A stretch of 64,000 nucleotides of DNA from Tardiphaga alba. Lineage in GTDB: Bacteria; Pseudomonadota; Alphaproteobacteria; Rhizobiales; Xanthobacteraceae. A program made the position numbers and the translations under genes. Positions 25,470 to 35,597 of this stretch are shown piece by piece. Each line of letters begins with the position of its first letter. Position 1 is the first letter of the stretch. The notes beneath the pieces are model-generated. The model saw only the letters and a program-made list of their open reading frames with translations, did no database searches and was not told the DNA's origin. Location of the stretch: the NCBI RefSeq assembly GCF_018279705.1, contig NZ_CP036498.1, positions 1,071,001 through 1,135,000 on the forward strand. Reading direction: 5' to 3'.

Positions 25470-28187
25470 ATGACGATCCAGCAGACCATCACCGCCCCGG
25501 AACCACCCGCGCCCGCCACCGACGACACCAAAGTGTCGCCGATGATGCAGCAATACCTTGAAATCAAGGCCGCCAATCCGGGCCTGCTGCTGTTCTACCG
25601 CATGGGTGATTTCTACGAGATCTTCTTCGAGGATGCGGAACTGGCCTCGCGTTCCCTTGGCATCGTGCTGACCAAGCGCGGCAAGCATCAGGGCATGGAC
25701 ATCCCCATGTGCGGCGTGCCCGTGGTGCGTGCCGACGAGTATCTGCACCGCCTGATCGCGCTCGGCATCCGCGTCGCCGTCTGCGAGCAGATGGAAGATC
25801 CGGCGGAAGCCAAGAAGCGCGGTAGCAAGAGCGTGGTGCGGCGCGACGTCGTTCGCGTGGTGACGCCGGGCACGCTGACCGAAGACAACCTGCTGGACGC
25901 GCGCGCCAACAATTACCTGATGGCGATCGCGCGGGCGAAAGGCGGCGACCGCATCGGTCTCGCCTGGATCGATATCTCGACGGCGGAATTCATCGTCACC
26001 GAATGTGCGACAGGCGAATTGGGGGCGACGCTGGCGCGGATCAATCCCAATGAAGTGATCGTGACCGATGCGCTCTATAGCGATCCCGATCTCAGCCAGC
26101 TGTTGCGCGAACTCTCTGCGGTCACGCCGCTGACCCGCGACGTGTTCGACACCGCCACCGCCGAACGGCGCCTGTGCGATTATTTCGCCGTCGCCACCAT
26201 GGATGGCCTCAGCGCGATGTCGCGGCTGGAAGCCACCGCGGCTGCCGCCTGCGTCACTTATGTGGAACGCACCCAGATCGGCAAGCGCATCCCGCTGTCG
26301 CCGCCGACCCGTGAAGCGGTCGGCACGACGATGGCGATCGATCCGGCGACCCGCGCCAATCTCGAACTGACGCGCACGCTCGGCGGCGAGCGCCGTGGCT
26401 CGCTGCTGGATGCGATCGACTGCACGGTGACGGCGGCCGGCTCGCGTCTGCTGGCGCAGCGGCTGGCGGCGCCGCTGACGGATGCTGCGGGCATTGCGCG
26501 GCGGCATGATGCGGTGGCGGCTTTTGTGGCCGATAGCGGCCTGCGTGACGATCTGCGTTCAGCACTGAAAGTCGCGCCGGACATGTCGCGCGCGCTGGCG
26601 CGGTTGCTGGTCGGCCGCGGCGGTCCGCGCGATCTCGTCTGCATCCGGGATGGCGTGATGGCGGCGGATCAGGTGCTGGATCGGCTGAGCGCCGTCGAGA
26701 ACCTACCCGCCGAAATCGCCGCGGCGATGGCCGGTCTGCGCCGCCCATCGCGCGAACTGGCTGCGACGTTCGCCCGCGCGCTCGATGACGAATTGCCGTT
26801 GATGAAGCGCGACGGCGGTTTCGTGCGCGAAGGATTCGAGCCCGTGCTCGACGAGACCCGCAATCTGCGCGATGCGTCGCGGCTGGTGGTCGCTTCGATG
26901 CAGGCGCGCTATGCCGAGGACACCGGCGTCAAGGCGCTGAAGATCCGGCACAACAATGTGCTCGGCTATTTCGTCGAGGTGACGGCGCAGCATGGCGACA
27001 GACTGATGCAGGCGCCGCTGAATGCAACCTTCATCCACCGCCAGACGCTGGCCGGGCAGGTGCGTTTCACCACCTCCGAACTCGGCGAGATCGAAGCCAA
27101 GATCGCCAATGCCGGCGACCGCGCGCTCGGGCTGGAGCTGGAAATCTTCGAGCGGCTGGCGGCTATGGTCGCGGACGATTCCGATGATCTCTATGCAGCC
27201 TCGCATGCGTTTGCGCAGCTCGATGTCGCGACCGCGCTGGCGAAGCTTGCGGTGGATGACAATTATGTCCGTCCGGAAGTCGATGAGTCCCTGCTGTTCG
27301 CCATCGAGGGCGGCCGCCATCCCGTGGTCGAGCAGGCGCTGCGCCGTGACGGCCAGCCCTTCATCGCCAATGCCAGCGATCTCTCGCCGGGGCCTGGGCA
27401 GAAGTCGGGCCAGATCTGGCTGATCACCGGTCCGAACATGGCCGGTAAATCGACCTTCCTGCGCCAGAACGCGCTGATCGCGCTCTTGGCGCAGATCGGC
27501 AGTTTCGTGCCGGCGTCGCGGGCGCGGATCGGTATCGTCGATCGGCTGTTCTCGCGCGTCGGCGCGGCCGACGATCTCGCGCGTGGACGTTCGACCTTCA
27601 TGGTCGAGATGGTGGAGACCGCCGTCATCCTCAATCAGGCGACCGAACGTGCGCTGGTGATCCTCGACGAGATCGGCCGCGGCACGGCGACGTTCGATGG
27701 CTTGTCGATCGCATGGGCGGCGATCGAGCATCTGCATGAGAGCAACCGTTGCCGCGCGCTGTTCGCGACGCATTATCATGAGCTGACGCAGCTCTCGGCC
27801 AAACTGCCGCGGCTGTTCAATGCCACGGTGCGGGTGAAGGAATGGCACGGCGATGTCGTGTTCCTGCACGAAGTGCTGCCGGGCTCGGCGGATCGCTCCT
27901 ACGGCATCCAGGTGGCGAAGCTCGCCGGCCTGCCGCCGGCGGTGATCACGCGCGCCAAGGCAGTGCTGGCCAAGCTCGAAGCGCAGGATCGCGGGCAGGG
28001 CGCCAAGGGGCTGATCGATGACCTGCCACTGTTCGCGATCACCTCGCGTGCGCCGGAAGAAGAACGTCCGCCAAGCGAGGCGGATTTGCTGATGGAGGCC
28101 GTGAAGGCACTGCATCCCGACGAGATGTCGCCGCGCGAAGCGCTAGACGCGCTCTATGCGCTGAAGGCGAAATTGCCGAAGGCGTGA
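25470..28187 (+). CDS. mutS: DNA mismatch repair protein MutS
   Basis: The 905-residue mismatch-recognition ATPase. The phenylalanine wedge lies in [11 protein letters not shown] (about 46-56). Connector, lever and clamp domains follow. The ATPase domain has Walker [14 protein letters not shown] (about 654-666), Walker B/signature [12 protein letters not shown] and the ATHYHEL His motif. The start is ATG 25470 (MTIQQTI...); a TTG a few codons upstream is less likely. The long N-terminal Pro/Ala stretch before the mismatch domain is usual in alphaproteobacteria. It works with MutL, which is not in the window. It is divergent from pcaF. Confidence 0.98.
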   Translation: MTIQQTITAPEPPAPATDDTKVSPMMQQYLEIKAANPGLLLFYRMGDFYEIFFEDAELASRSLGIVLTKRGKHQGMDIPMCGVPVVRADEYLHRLIALGIRVAVCEQMEDPAEAKKRGSKSVVRRDVVRVVTPGTLTEDNLLDARANNYLMAIARAKGGDRIGLAWIDISTAEFIVTECATGELGATLARINPNEVIVTDALYSDPDLSQLLRELSAVTPLTRDVFDTATAERRLCDYFAVATMDGLSAMSRLEATAAAACVTYVERTQIGKRIPLSPPTREAVGTTMAIDPATRANLELTRTLGGERRGSLLDAIDCTVTAAGSRLLAQRLAAPLTDAAGIARRHDAVAAFVADSGLRDDLRSALKVAPDMSRALARLLVGRGGPRDLVCIRDGVMAADQVLDRLSAVENLPAEIAAAMAGLRRPSRELAATFARALDDELPLMKRDGGFVREGFEPVLDETRNLRDASRLVVASMQARYAEDTGVKALKIRHNNVLGYFVEVTAQHGDRLMQAPLNATFIHRQTLAGQVRFTTSELGEIEAKIANAGDRALGLELEIFERLAAMVADDSDDLYAASHAFAQLDVATALAKLAVDDNYVRPEVDESLLFAIEGGRHPVVEQALRRDGQPFIANASDLSPGPGQKSGQIWLITGPNMAGKSTFLRQNALIALLAQIGSFVPASRARIGIVDRLFSRVGAADDLARGRSTFMVEMVETAVILNQATERALVILDEIGRGTATFDGLSIAWAAIEHLHESNRCRALFATHYHELTQLSAKLPRLFNATVRVKEWHGDVVFLHEVLPGSADRSYGIQVAKLAGLPPAVITRAKAVLAKLEAQDRGQGAKGLIDDLPLFAITSRAPEEERPPSEADLLMEAVKALHPDEMSPREALDALYALKAKLPKA

Positions 28188-28192
28188 CGTTC

Positions 28193-28282
28193 GTAGCCCG
28201 GATGGAGCGCAGCGCAATCCGGGGACCGGCGTTTCGATTGGCTCTGCTGTCCCTGGATTTCGCTTCGCTCCATCCAGGCTAC
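28193..28282. repeat. Palindromic intergenic repeat, family B copy 2
   Basis: Ends GTAGCCCGGATGGAGCG and CGCTCCATCCAGGCTAC are inverted. The first 40 or so bases are identical to copy 1 at 13968. It lies exactly between mutS and the convergent membrane-protein gene, whose stop codon starts at the next base. Confidence 0.87.
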
Positions 28283-29080
28283 TCAAACGTACCGCGCTTT
28301 TCTCCGGCCCCAACCCCACAGCCCCAGATTCCACGTCATGCAGATCAGCAGCGCGCTGCTCAACGCGATCACGGAGCCATGGCGCAGCGCCAGCACGTGC
28401 ATCACGGCAACCGCGATGCCGAAGCCCATCAGGCCCCAGCCGGCATTGGCGATGACAGCTGCGGTGGGCGGCCCGCCGATGCGCGGATGCAGGATCAGCA
28501 TCAGGCTGGTGAACACGATGGGATAAAGCGCCAGCATCCCTGATCCGGTGGGGCCGATGGTGGCGGAGAGCGTGACGACCGCACCGACCAGCGTGGCGAC
28601 AAGCGCAGCGCGCAGCGGGATGTCGTACCAGCGGCGGGTGATCAGCGGCATCTTCGCGTGGCGGAAACGCGCCATCAGCGGCAGGCAGATCGCGAAAGTG
28701 ACCGCATTGACGGCGAGGCCGCCGAGCAGCGTCCAGTCGATCAGTTGCACGATATAGGCGAGCGCGAACCAGACGATGACCGCGCAACCAAGGCTGACGA
28801 CGACATTGTTGCGCTGCGCCAGGAAAATATAGGTGAGGCCGAGAAACATGGTTGCCGCATTGATCGGCAGACTCGCCAGCGCGCCCTGCGCGATGAAGGC
28901 GGCGTCGTGATCCATGGCGAGGAAGACATAAGAGGGGCCGGCGGAGATCGGCAGCGTCGCCACCAATGCGCCGATCACGGGGCCGGAGCGTTCGGTGATG
29001 ACCGAGGCGGAGATCACGAAGGCGGCGGTGATCGCCATGCGCAGGATCAGAACGGCGATGAAGGCGACGTCGGGTGACAT
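28283..29080 (-). CDS. Multi-pass membrane protein of unknown function
   Basis: A 265-residue integral membrane protein with about nine predicted helices. The conserved-looking parts are ERSGPVIGALVATLPISAGPS and IGPTGSGMLALYPIVFTSL; the two GP-containing segments, one per half, suggest an internal duplication and a transporter-like fold. I do not recognise the family with certainty. ATG 29080 is preceded by GGAGAAG. A much longer frame upstream is rejected because it runs through the oppositely patterned osmC region. It follows osmC on the same strand after a small hairpin. Confidence 0.8.
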   Translation of the reverse strand: MSPDVAFIAVLILRMAITAAFVISASVITERSGPVIGALVATLPISAGPSYVFLAMDHDAAFIAQGALASLPINAATMFLGLTYIFLAQRNNVVVSLGCAVIVWFALAYIVQLIDWTLLGGLAVNAVTFAICLPLMARFRHAKMPLITRRWYDIPLRAALVATLVGAVVTLSATIGPTGSGMLALYPIVFTSLMLILHPRIGGPPTAAVIANAGWGLMGFGIAVAVMHVLALRHGSVIALSSALLICMTWNLGLWGWGRRKARYV

Positions 29081-29159
29081 TTCTTGTTCTTCTCCACGTT
29101 GTGCCGAGTAAGCAGACGTGGATGGCCGGGACAAGCCCGGCCATGACAGGACAGGGTTG

Positions 29160-29669
29160 TCAGACCCGATTGAGCACCACCGACACCTTCGGTCCGTGTT
29201 TGATGGTCTGATAGACGACGCAATAGCGCTCGGTGAGCTTGAGCAGGAGATCGAGCTTGTCTTGCGGGGCATCAGTCTCGACATCGAAGCGCAGGCGGAT
29301 TTCGGCAAAGCCGACCGGGGCTTCCTTGTCGACGCCAAGCGTACCGCGGAAATCGAGATCGCCTTCGGCGACGACATTGCCGGACTTCAGGGGAATCTCG
29401 ACGGCGGTGGCGACGGATTTCAGTGTGACACCGGCGCAGGCGACGAGTGCCTCCAGCAGCATGTCGCCGGAGCAGAGTTCGAGGCCGGAGCCGCCGGTGG
29501 CCGGATGCAGGCCGGCGGCGGCGATCTGTCGTCCGGTCTCGACCTTGCAGGCGATGCCGTCACTATCGATGGAGCCCTTGGCCTTCAGCGTGATGAAGGC
29601 GGCTTGCGGATCGGTCTTGTAGCGTTCCTTGATCGGCGCTTGGGTGGCGCGGAGCGTGGCGGCGTCCAT
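29160..29669 (-). CDS. OsmC-family protein
   Basis: A 169-residue member of the OsmC/Ohr superfamily of thiol peroxidases. The two redox cysteines typical of the fold are in LCSGDM and ACAGVTLKS, and the C-terminal RYCVVYQT segment is also family-like. OsmC-like proteins reduce organic hydroperoxides in the cytoplasm. It is probably not Ohr, because the Ohr-type first motif is absent. It lies 56 bases after ssuB on the same strand, so it may be the last gene of the sulfonate operon, a link to sulfur nutrition that I infer only from position. Confidence 0.88.
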   Translation of the reverse strand: MDAATLRATQAPIKERYKTDPQAAFITLKAKGSIDSDGIACKVETGRQIAAAGLHPATGGSGLELCSGDMLLEALVACAGVTLKSVATAVEIPLKSGNVVAEGDLDFRGTLGVDKEAPVGFAEIRLRFDVETDAPQDKLDLLLKLTERYCVVYQTIKHGPKVSVVLNRV

Positions 29670-29725
29670 GATGGCTCTCCCTGAGATTTGTTAGTTGCGG
29701 TTTGTAGTCGTGTGACGTCGCGATG

Positions 29726-30505
29726 TCACCACCAGGCGCCGACGGCCTCGGCCGGTGCGTGATCGGGGATGTCGCGATCGAGCGAACGATCGAGTGCCGT
29801 GAGCACGCGTTTCTTCACCGCATCGAACAAAGGCGATGCGCGATCGCGCGGGCGGGCGAGGCCGACATCGATCTCGGCGAACAAACGTCCCGGCCGCGGC
29901 CGCATCACCAGCACGCGATCGGCCAGTACCACGGCTTCATCCACATCGTGGGTGACAAGGATGAGCGTCGGCCGCGTATCGGCCCAGAGGTCGAGCAGAT
30001 GATCCTGCAGGTCGCGACGCGTGAAGGCATCGAGCGCTGAGAAAGGTTCGTCGAGCAGCAGCACTTCCGGCTGCGGCACCAGCGAGCGCGCGATGGCGAC
30101 GCGCTGCGCCTGTCCGCCGGAGAGTTCGCGCGGCCAGGCCTTTGCCTTGTCGGACAGCCCGACGCGCGCCAGCGCCTGCGCGACCTTTTCGCGACGCTCG
30201 GACGCCGGCAGGTGGGCGAGGCCGAAGCCGATATTGTCGGCGACATTGAGCCAAGGCAGCAATCGCGGCTCCTGGAAGATGATGCCGATCTTCTCATGCG
30301 GCGCCGTGATGTCGATATCGTCGATGCGGATCGTGCCGGTCGAGGCGCGATCGAGACCGGCGACTGCGCGCAGCAAAGTGGACTTGCCGCAGCCGGAGCC
30401 GCCGATGATGGCGATGATCTCGCCTTGCTGGATGCGGGCGTTGAAGCGCTCCAGCGCATGGACGCCGTTAGGATAGGTTTTTCCGACCTTGTCGAGGGTG
30501 AGCAT
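29726..30505 (-). CDS. ssuB: Sulfonate/nitrate/taurine-type ABC transporter ATP-binding protein
   Basis: A 259-residue ATPase of the SsuB/TauB class. Motifs are Walker A GGSGCGKSTLLRAVAGL, signature LSGGQAQRVAIARSL, Walker B EVLLLDEPFSALDAF and the switch His in LVTHDVDEAV. It overlaps the permease gene by one base (TGATG), which indicates coupled translation. It powers import through SsuC of a ligand captured by SsuA. Aliphatic sulfonates are the usual substrate of this class. No SsuD monooxygenase is nearby, so the symbol is by family resemblance. Confidence 0.9.
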   Translation of the reverse strand: MLTLDKVGKTYPNGVHALERFNARIQQGEIIAIIGGSGCGKSTLLRAVAGLDRASTGTIRIDDIDITAPHEKIGIIFQEPRLLPWLNVADNIGFGLAHLPASERREKVAQALARVGLSDKAKAWPRELSGGQAQRVAIARSLVPQPEVLLLDEPFSALDAFTRRDLQDHLLDLWADTRPTLILVTHDVDEAVVLADRVLVMRPRPGRLFAEIDVGLARPRDRASPLFDAVKKRVLTALDRSLDRDIPDHAPAEAVGAWW

Positions 30506-31344
30506 CAGGCGTCTCCACCCGGACGGAAGGCATCCTGCCAGCGCAGCAGCGGCGCGGTGAGGCGTTCGATCAGCCAGTCGGTGGTCTTGCCGAGCAGCGC
30601 GAAGATGGTGATGGCGGCGAGGATCTGTGCGGGCTTGCCGAGTTGCTGGCCATCGATCAGGAGATAGCCGAGCCCCTCAGAGGCGCCCATGAATTCAGCG
30701 GCGACGACAAACATCCAGCCGAGGCCGAGGCCCACGCGCAGCGCCACCACATAGGCCGGCAGCACCGCGGGCAGCAGGATCCGGCGGATCATGGCCGGGC
30801 CTGACAGCCGGAAGGTGCGGCCGACCTCGACGATCTTGCGATCCACCGAGAGGATGGCGCCCATCACGCCGAGATAGACCGGGAAGAACACCCCGACGGC
30901 GATGAGTGCGACTTTCGAGGTCTCGAAGATGCCGAGCCACAGGATGAACAGCGGCACCCAGGCGATGGAGGGGATCGCACGCAGCGCCTGCACGGTGGGA
31001 TCGAGCAGGCGGCGTGCGATGCCCCAATAGCCCGAGACGGCGCCGAGCAGCGTGCCGGCAATGACGCCGAAGCCGAAACCGGCTGCGACGCGGAAGAGCG
31101 TGGTGGTGACATGTTTGGCGAGCTCACCGCTCTGCGCGAGTTCGGCGATGGTCGCGATGACGCGCGACGGCGGCGGCACCAGGCGGCCATTCGACCAGCC
31201 GGCCCACACGGCGGCTTCCCATGCGAGGGCCATGGTGAGCGGGACGACGATGCCGAGCAGGGGACGCGCAAGGCGCTGCCAGCCTTTGTTCACAGCGGGC
31301 GGGGTGTCGGTTGCCAGGACAGGGCTATCGAGTGTCATTGTCAT
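30505..31344 (-). CDS. ssuC: Sulfonate-type ABC transporter permease
   Basis: A 279-residue inner-membrane permease of the SsuC/TauC class with six predicted helices. The cytoplasmic coupling (EAA-like) loop reads VGRTFRLSGPAMIRRILLPA, followed by VVALRVGLGLGWMFVVAAEFM, both typical of the class. The start is an ATG at 31344, with another two codons in. It overlaps ssuB by one base. It is separated from the binding-protein gene upstream by about 200 bases that hold a family A repeat. Confidence 0.91.
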   Translation of the reverse strand: MTMTLDSPVLATDTPPAVNKGWQRLARPLLGIVVPLTMALAWEAAVWAGWSNGRLVPPPSRVIATIAELAQSGELAKHVTTTLFRVAAGFGFGVIAGTLLGAVSGYWGIARRLLDPTVQALRAIPSIAWVPLFILWLGIFETSKVALIAVGVFFPVYLGVMGAILSVDRKIVEVGRTFRLSGPAMIRRILLPAVLPAYVVALRVGLGLGWMFVVAAEFMGASEGLGYLLIDGQQLGKPAQILAAITIFALLGKTTDWLIERLTAPLLRWQDAFRPGGDA

Positions 31345-31390
31345 AGGAAGATTCGTTTCGCCTCGAATAGCAAGCGCCGGCGCTTGTGGT

Positions 31391-31532
31391 TCACCCCACC
31401 CCGCTCGCTGCGCGAGCGACCCTCCCCTGCAGGGGAGGGTAAGGATCGTTCGTGCTCCGGTGGCCCACTTTTCTTACCCTCCCCTGCAGGGGGAGGGTCG
31501 ATGCGAGCGAAGCTCGCAGCGGGGTGGGGTGG
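31391..31532. repeat. Palindromic repeat (family A variant) inside the ssu operon
   Basis: Arms CACCCCACCCCGCTCGCTGC and GCGAAGCTCGCAGCGGGGTG are inverted, with inner CTCCCCTGCAGGGGAG and CTCCCCTGCAGGGGGAG palindromes. It lies between ssuA and ssuC, so any transcript covering the whole operon would fold it. Confidence 0.8.
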
Positions 31533-31548
31533 CGGAGGGTGAAGATCA

Positions 31549-32523
31549 TTAGCTCTTCGGCAGCGGAATCTGATCGTCGATCAGGGCATCCACCGTCGCC
31601 TTCACATCCACCTTGGCGTCGATCACGCCGGCCTGCTGCAAAGCGAGACCCGCTGCGAGGATCGACTCGCGCTGCGGCGCGCCGATGCGGCTGTGGGTGA
31701 GTTCGGTGCGCTCCTTGAGCTGCTTATCGACCACGGCCTCGGGCAGCTTGGTGACGCCGATGAAGGCTTTCGTCAGTTCCGGATAGTTTTCGAGCGAATA
31801 TTTTCGCGCATCTTCGTAGACGGCGAGCACGCGGCGGGCGGCGTCGGGATAGTCCTTCAAAAACTGTTCGCGGACATTCAGGATGCCCCAGGTGTTGGCT
31901 TCGGGCTTGCGGAAGAACAGCTTTGCGCCGTCCTCGACTTCGGCCTGCGCCATCATCGGATCGAGCCCGGCCCAGGCATCGACATCGCCGCGGATCAGTG
32001 CGGCCTTGCCGTCGGCATGCTGCAGCAGCACCGGTGTGATGTCCTTGTCGGTCAGCTTGGCGTCGAGCAGCGCGCGGACCAGGAAGATGTGCGGATCGGT
32101 GCCGCGGGTCACGGCGACGCGCTTGCCCTTGAGATCGGCGACGGAGGTGATCTTCGAGTCCTTGGTCGTCACCAGCGCGGTCCATTCCGGCCGCGAATAG
32201 ACATAGACCGACTTGATCGGATTGCCGTTGATCTTGGCGACCAATGCGGCGGAGCCGGCGGTGGAGCCGAAATCGATGGAGCCGGCATTAAGGAATTCGA
32301 GCGCCTTGTTGGAACCGGCCGACTGCACCCAGGTGATCTTGATGCCGTCCTTGGCGAATTCTTTCTCCAGCAGGCCGTTCTGCTTGAGGATGATCGAGAC
32401 CGGATTGTAAGTCGCCCAGTCGAGCCGGATTTCCTTGAGCGGATCGGCGGCAAAGGCAGTGGCAGGCAACAGTGCCGCGCCAACGATCAAACCGGCGACA
32501 GTGCGCCGTGATAGGCTGAACAT
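31549..32523 (-). CDS. ssuA: Aliphatic sulfonate-type ABC transporter substrate-binding protein
   Basis: A 324-residue periplasmic binding protein. The signal peptide is twin-arginine-like (SLSRRTVAGLIVGAALLPA, cleavage near AFAADP). The mature chain shows LDWATYNPVSIILKQNGLLEK, GSIDFGSTAGSAALVAK and GKRVAVTRGTDPHIFLVRAL, the pattern of the SsuA/NMT1-like family. It is the promoter-proximal gene of ssuA-ssuC-ssuB. The double arginine could allow Tat export of a folded protein, but Sec export is equally plausible. The ligand is inferred from the family as a sulfonate. Confidence 0.9.
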   Translation of the reverse strand: MFSLSRRTVAGLIVGAALLPATAFAADPLKEIRLDWATYNPVSIILKQNGLLEKEFAKDGIKITWVQSAGSNKALEFLNAGSIDFGSTAGSAALVAKINGNPIKSVYVYSRPEWTALVTTKDSKITSVADLKGKRVAVTRGTDPHIFLVRALLDAKLTDKDITPVLLQHADGKAALIRGDVDAWAGLDPMMAQAEVEDGAKLFFRKPEANTWGILNVREQFLKDYPDAARRVLAVYEDARKYSLENYPELTKAFIGVTKLPEAVVDKQLKERTELTHSRIGAPQRESILAAGLALQQAGVIDAKVDVKATVDALIDDQIPLPKS

Positions 32524-32753
32524 TCGAATCTCCCCTGAATTGATATTCGTTCTCGCGCGCCAGCCACATCCATCCAGCGCGCCGGGAGCGACTGGACAGC
32601 ACCGCGCTGCGATGCAAAAACGTTGTGTAATTTCAATTGCTTATGCGCTTTCGTCAACGAGAAGATATTGTACGTTCAGGCGCTCGCTTTGAGGATGTCG
32701 TTTCTTCGATTGCGCAAATGGCAGCATGAACTAACTGTTGGATCACAATCACC

Positions 32754-35597
32754 GTGACAGCGCGGGTGCTGTCCGATATCCGGGATGCCTATGGACAGTG
32801 CTGTGCTGAAGACCGAGACGGCCCCGAAGTTGAATTCGATACCGTGCGGATTGCCGCCGAGATCGATGCGCTCGCTGCGGAGCATCGCGGCAAGAGCGAC
32901 CTGTTTCGCGCCGCACTGGCCAAATTGCTCAAAGCCGAACTGATGACGGCGCGCGAAGCCGCGGAAGCGGTGCTGCTGCGGGATCGTCACGGCCGGCGCT
33001 GCGCCGAGCGGCTCTGCGATGTGCAGGACGACATCATCCGCCTGCTGTTCAATGCCGCGATCAAGCATCTCTATCACGCGCCGCTGCCGTCGAGCGGCGA
33101 GCGCATGTCGGTGGTCTCTACCGGCGGCTATGGCCGCGGGCTGATGGCGCCGGAGTCGGATATCGATCTGTTGTTCGTGCTGCCCTACAAGCAGACCGCC
33201 TGGGGCGAGCAGGTCGCCGAAGTCATTCTCTATTGCCTGTGGGACATGGGGCTGAAGGTCGGCCATGCCACCCGTTCGGTGGATGAATCGATCCGCCAGG
33301 CGCGGGGCGACATGACCATCCGCACGGCGATTCTTGAGACGCGCTTCCTTGCCGGCGACAAGGCGCTCTATGAAGAGCTGGTCACGCGCTTCGACGCGGA
33401 AGTCGTACAGGGCACGGCGGCCGAATTCGTTGCCGCGAAGCTTGCCGAGCGCGAGGAGCGGCATCGCCGCGGCGGCCAGTCGCGCTATCTCGTCGAGCCC
33501 AACGTCAAGGACGGCAAAGGCGGGCTGCGCGACCTGCACACGGTGTTCTGGATCGCGAAATACGTCTATCGCGTGCGTGACAGCAAGGAGCTGGTGGCGC
33601 GTGGCGTGTTCGATGCGCAGGAATATCGCATCTTCAAGCGCTGCGAAGACTTTTTGTGGTCGGTCCGCTGCAACATTCACTTCCTGACCAAGCGGCCGGA
33701 AGAGCGGCTGTCCTTCGACCTGCAGCGCGAGATCGCGGTGCGGCTCGGCTATACCTCGCATCCCGGCATGCAGGACGTCGAACGCTTCATGAAGCACTAC
33801 TTCCTGATCGCGAAGGAAGTGGGCGACCTCACGGCGATCCTCTGCGCCAAGCTGGAAGAACAGCAGGCCAAGCCTGCCCCGGCGCTGACGCGCATGATGG
33901 CCAAGCTGCGGCCGGAGACCAAGCGTCGCCGCGTGCCCGGCAGCGATAGTTTCATCATCGACAACAACCGCATCAATCTGGCGGCGCCAGATGTCTTCAA
34001 GGAAGACCCGGTCAATCTGATCCGGATCTTCCGTCTGGCGCAGAAGCACAGTCTCGCTTTCCATCCGGATGCGATGCGCTCGGCGACGCGCTCGCTGCGG
34101 CTGATCACGCCGGCGGTGCGCGAGGATCCCGAAGCGAACAAGCTGTTCATGGAGATCCTCACCTCGGACAATGCCGAGACCGTGCTGCGACGCATGAACG
34201 AGACCGGCGTGCTCGGCCACTTCATCCGCGCCTTCGGCCGCATCGTCTCGATGATGCAGTTCAACATGTATCACCACTATACGGTGGATGAGCATCTGAT
34301 CCGCTGCATCGGCATCCTCCAGGAGATCGAGCGCGGCGGTAATGACGAGTTCACGCTTGCCACCGACCTGATGCGCAAGATCCGCCCGGAGCATCGGCGC
34401 GTGATCTATGTCACCGTGCTGCTGCACGACATCGCCAAGGGGCGGCCGGAGGATCACTCCACGGCGGGCGCCAAGGTCGCGCGGCGACTGTGCCCGCGGC
34501 TCGGCTTCAATGCCAGCGACACCGAACTGGTCGCATGGCTGATCGAGGAACATCTGACCATGTCCACGGTGGCGCAGTCGCGCGACCTGTCGGACACCAA
34601 GACCATCGAGAATTTTGCCGCCGTCGTGCAATCGGTCGAGCAGATGAAGCTGCTGACGATCCTGACCACCGCAGATATCCGCGGCGTCGGGCCGGGCGTG
34701 TGGAACGGCTGGAAGGCGCAGCTCTTGCGCACGCTGTATTACGAGACCGAGCCGGTGTTGACCGGCGGTTTCTCGGAAGTGAACCGTGCCCAGCGTATCG
34801 CCGGCGCGCAGGCTGAATTCCGCCGCTCCTTTACCGAATGGCCGGAGGCGCAGCTCAACGCCTATATCGCGCGGCATTATCCGGCCTATTGGCTCAAGGT
34901 CGATATCGAACACAAGATCCGCCATGCCCGCTTCCTGCAGGCGAGCGAGCAGGCCGGCCACAAGCTGGCGATCAATGTCGGCTTCGATGAAGCACGCGCG
35001 GTGACCGAACTGACGATCCTCGCGGTCGATCATCCCTGGCTGCTGTCGATCATTGCCGGCGCCTGCGCGGCGGCGGGCGCAAACATTGTCGACGCGCAGA
35101 TCTACACCACGACCGACGGACGCGCGCTCGATACGATCGCGATCTCGCGCGAATATGACCGTGACGACGACGAAGGCCGCCGCGCTACGCGGATCGGCGA
35201 CATGATCGAGGACGTGCTGGAAGGCAAGGTGCGGCTGCCGGAAACGGTGGCGAAGCGCGCCTCGTCGAGTTCGTCGAAGAAGGCGGCCCTGAAGGCCTTC
35301 ACCGTCGAGCCGGAAGTCATCGTCAACAATCAGTGGTCGGATCGTTATACGGTGATCGAGGTGTCCGGTCTCGATCGTCCGGGTCTGCTGTATCAGCTCA
35401 CCACGGCGATCTCGAAACTGAATCTCAATATCGCCTCGGCCCATGTGGCGACCTTCGGCGAGCGGGCGCGTGACGTGTTCTATGTCACCGACCTGCTCGG
35501 CGCGCAGATCACCGCGCCGACGCGTCAGGCCGCGATCAAGCGGGCGCTGATCCATCTGCTGGCGAATAGCGAGGCGGCGGAGAAGCCGGCGGCTTAA
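32754..35597 (+). CDS. glnD: Bifunctional uridylyltransferase/uridylyl-removing enzyme (N-terminus possibly frameshifted)
   Basis: The 947-residue nitrogen sensor that uridylylates and deuridylylates PII proteins in response to glutamine. The nucleotidyltransferase domain has GGYGRGLMAPESDIDLLF. The HD domain (uridylyl-removing) has YHHYTVDEHL and LLHDIAKGRPEDHS, and two ACT domains lie at the C-terminus (AVDHPWLLSIIAG, VSGLDRPGLLYQL). The open frame begins with GTG 32754. However, ATG 32791 in another frame encodes MDSAVLKTETAP, which resembles the usual start of GlnD in this group. One extra C in the run 32822-32825 would join it to EVEFDTVRIA. The true start may therefore be 32791 with a one-base gap in this sequence. 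Confidence 0.96.
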   Translation: MTARVLSDIRDAYGQCCAEDRDGPEVEFDTVRIAAEIDALAAEHRGKSDLFRAALAKLLKAELMTAREAAEAVLLRDRHGRRCAERLCDVQDDIIRLLFNAAIKHLYHAPLPSSGERMSVVSTGGYGRGLMAPESDIDLLFVLPYKQTAWGEQVAEVILYCLWDMGLKVGHATRSVDESIRQARGDMTIRTAILETRFLAGDKALYEELVTRFDAEVVQGTAAEFVAAKLAEREERHRRGGQSRYLVEPNVKDGKGGLRDLHTVFWIAKYVYRVRDSKELVARGVFDAQEYRIFKRCEDFLWSVRCNIHFLTKRPEERLSFDLQREIAVRLGYTSHPGMQDVERFMKHYFLIAKEVGDLTAILCAKLEEQQAKPAPALTRMMAKLRPETKRRRVPGSDSFIIDNNRINLAAPDVFKEDPVNLIRIFRLAQKHSLAFHPDAMRSATRSLRLITPAVREDPEANKLFMEILTSDNAETVLRRMNETGVLGHFIRAFGRIVSMMQFNMYHHYTVDEHLIRCIGILQEIERGGNDEFTLATDLMRKIRPEHRRVIYVTVLLHDIAKGRPEDHSTAGAKVARRLCPRLGFNASDTELVAWLIEEHLTMSTVAQSRDLSDTKTIENFAAVVQSVEQMKLLTILTTADIRGVGPGVWNGWKAQLLRTLYYETEPVLTGGFSEVNRAQRIAGAQAEFRRSFTEWPEAQLNAYIARHYPAYWLKVDIEHKIRHARFLQASEQAGHKLAINVGFDEARAVTELTILAVDHPWLLSIIAGACAAAGANIVDAQIYTTTDGRALDTIAISREYDRDDDEGRRATRIGDMIEDVLEGKVRLPETVAKRASSSSSKKAALKAFTVEPEVIVNNQWSDRYTVIEVSGLDRPGLLYQLTTAISKLNLNIASAHVATFGERARDVFYVTDLLGAQITAPTRQAAIKRALIHLLANSEAAEKPAA

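Noticed and set aside
29118..29150. Short GGCCGGG / CCCGGCC hairpin considered as the osmC terminator
   Set aside because: There is no T-run on either side; it is more likely a remnant of an intergenic repeat.
32676..35555. A 959-codon open frame on the minus strand opposite glnD
   Set aside because: It mirrors glnD codon for codon and has no domain or start signal. Long antisense frames are expected from the high-GC third-position bias here (also at 7789-9318, 26703-28115, 16320-17651 and 38856-40307).
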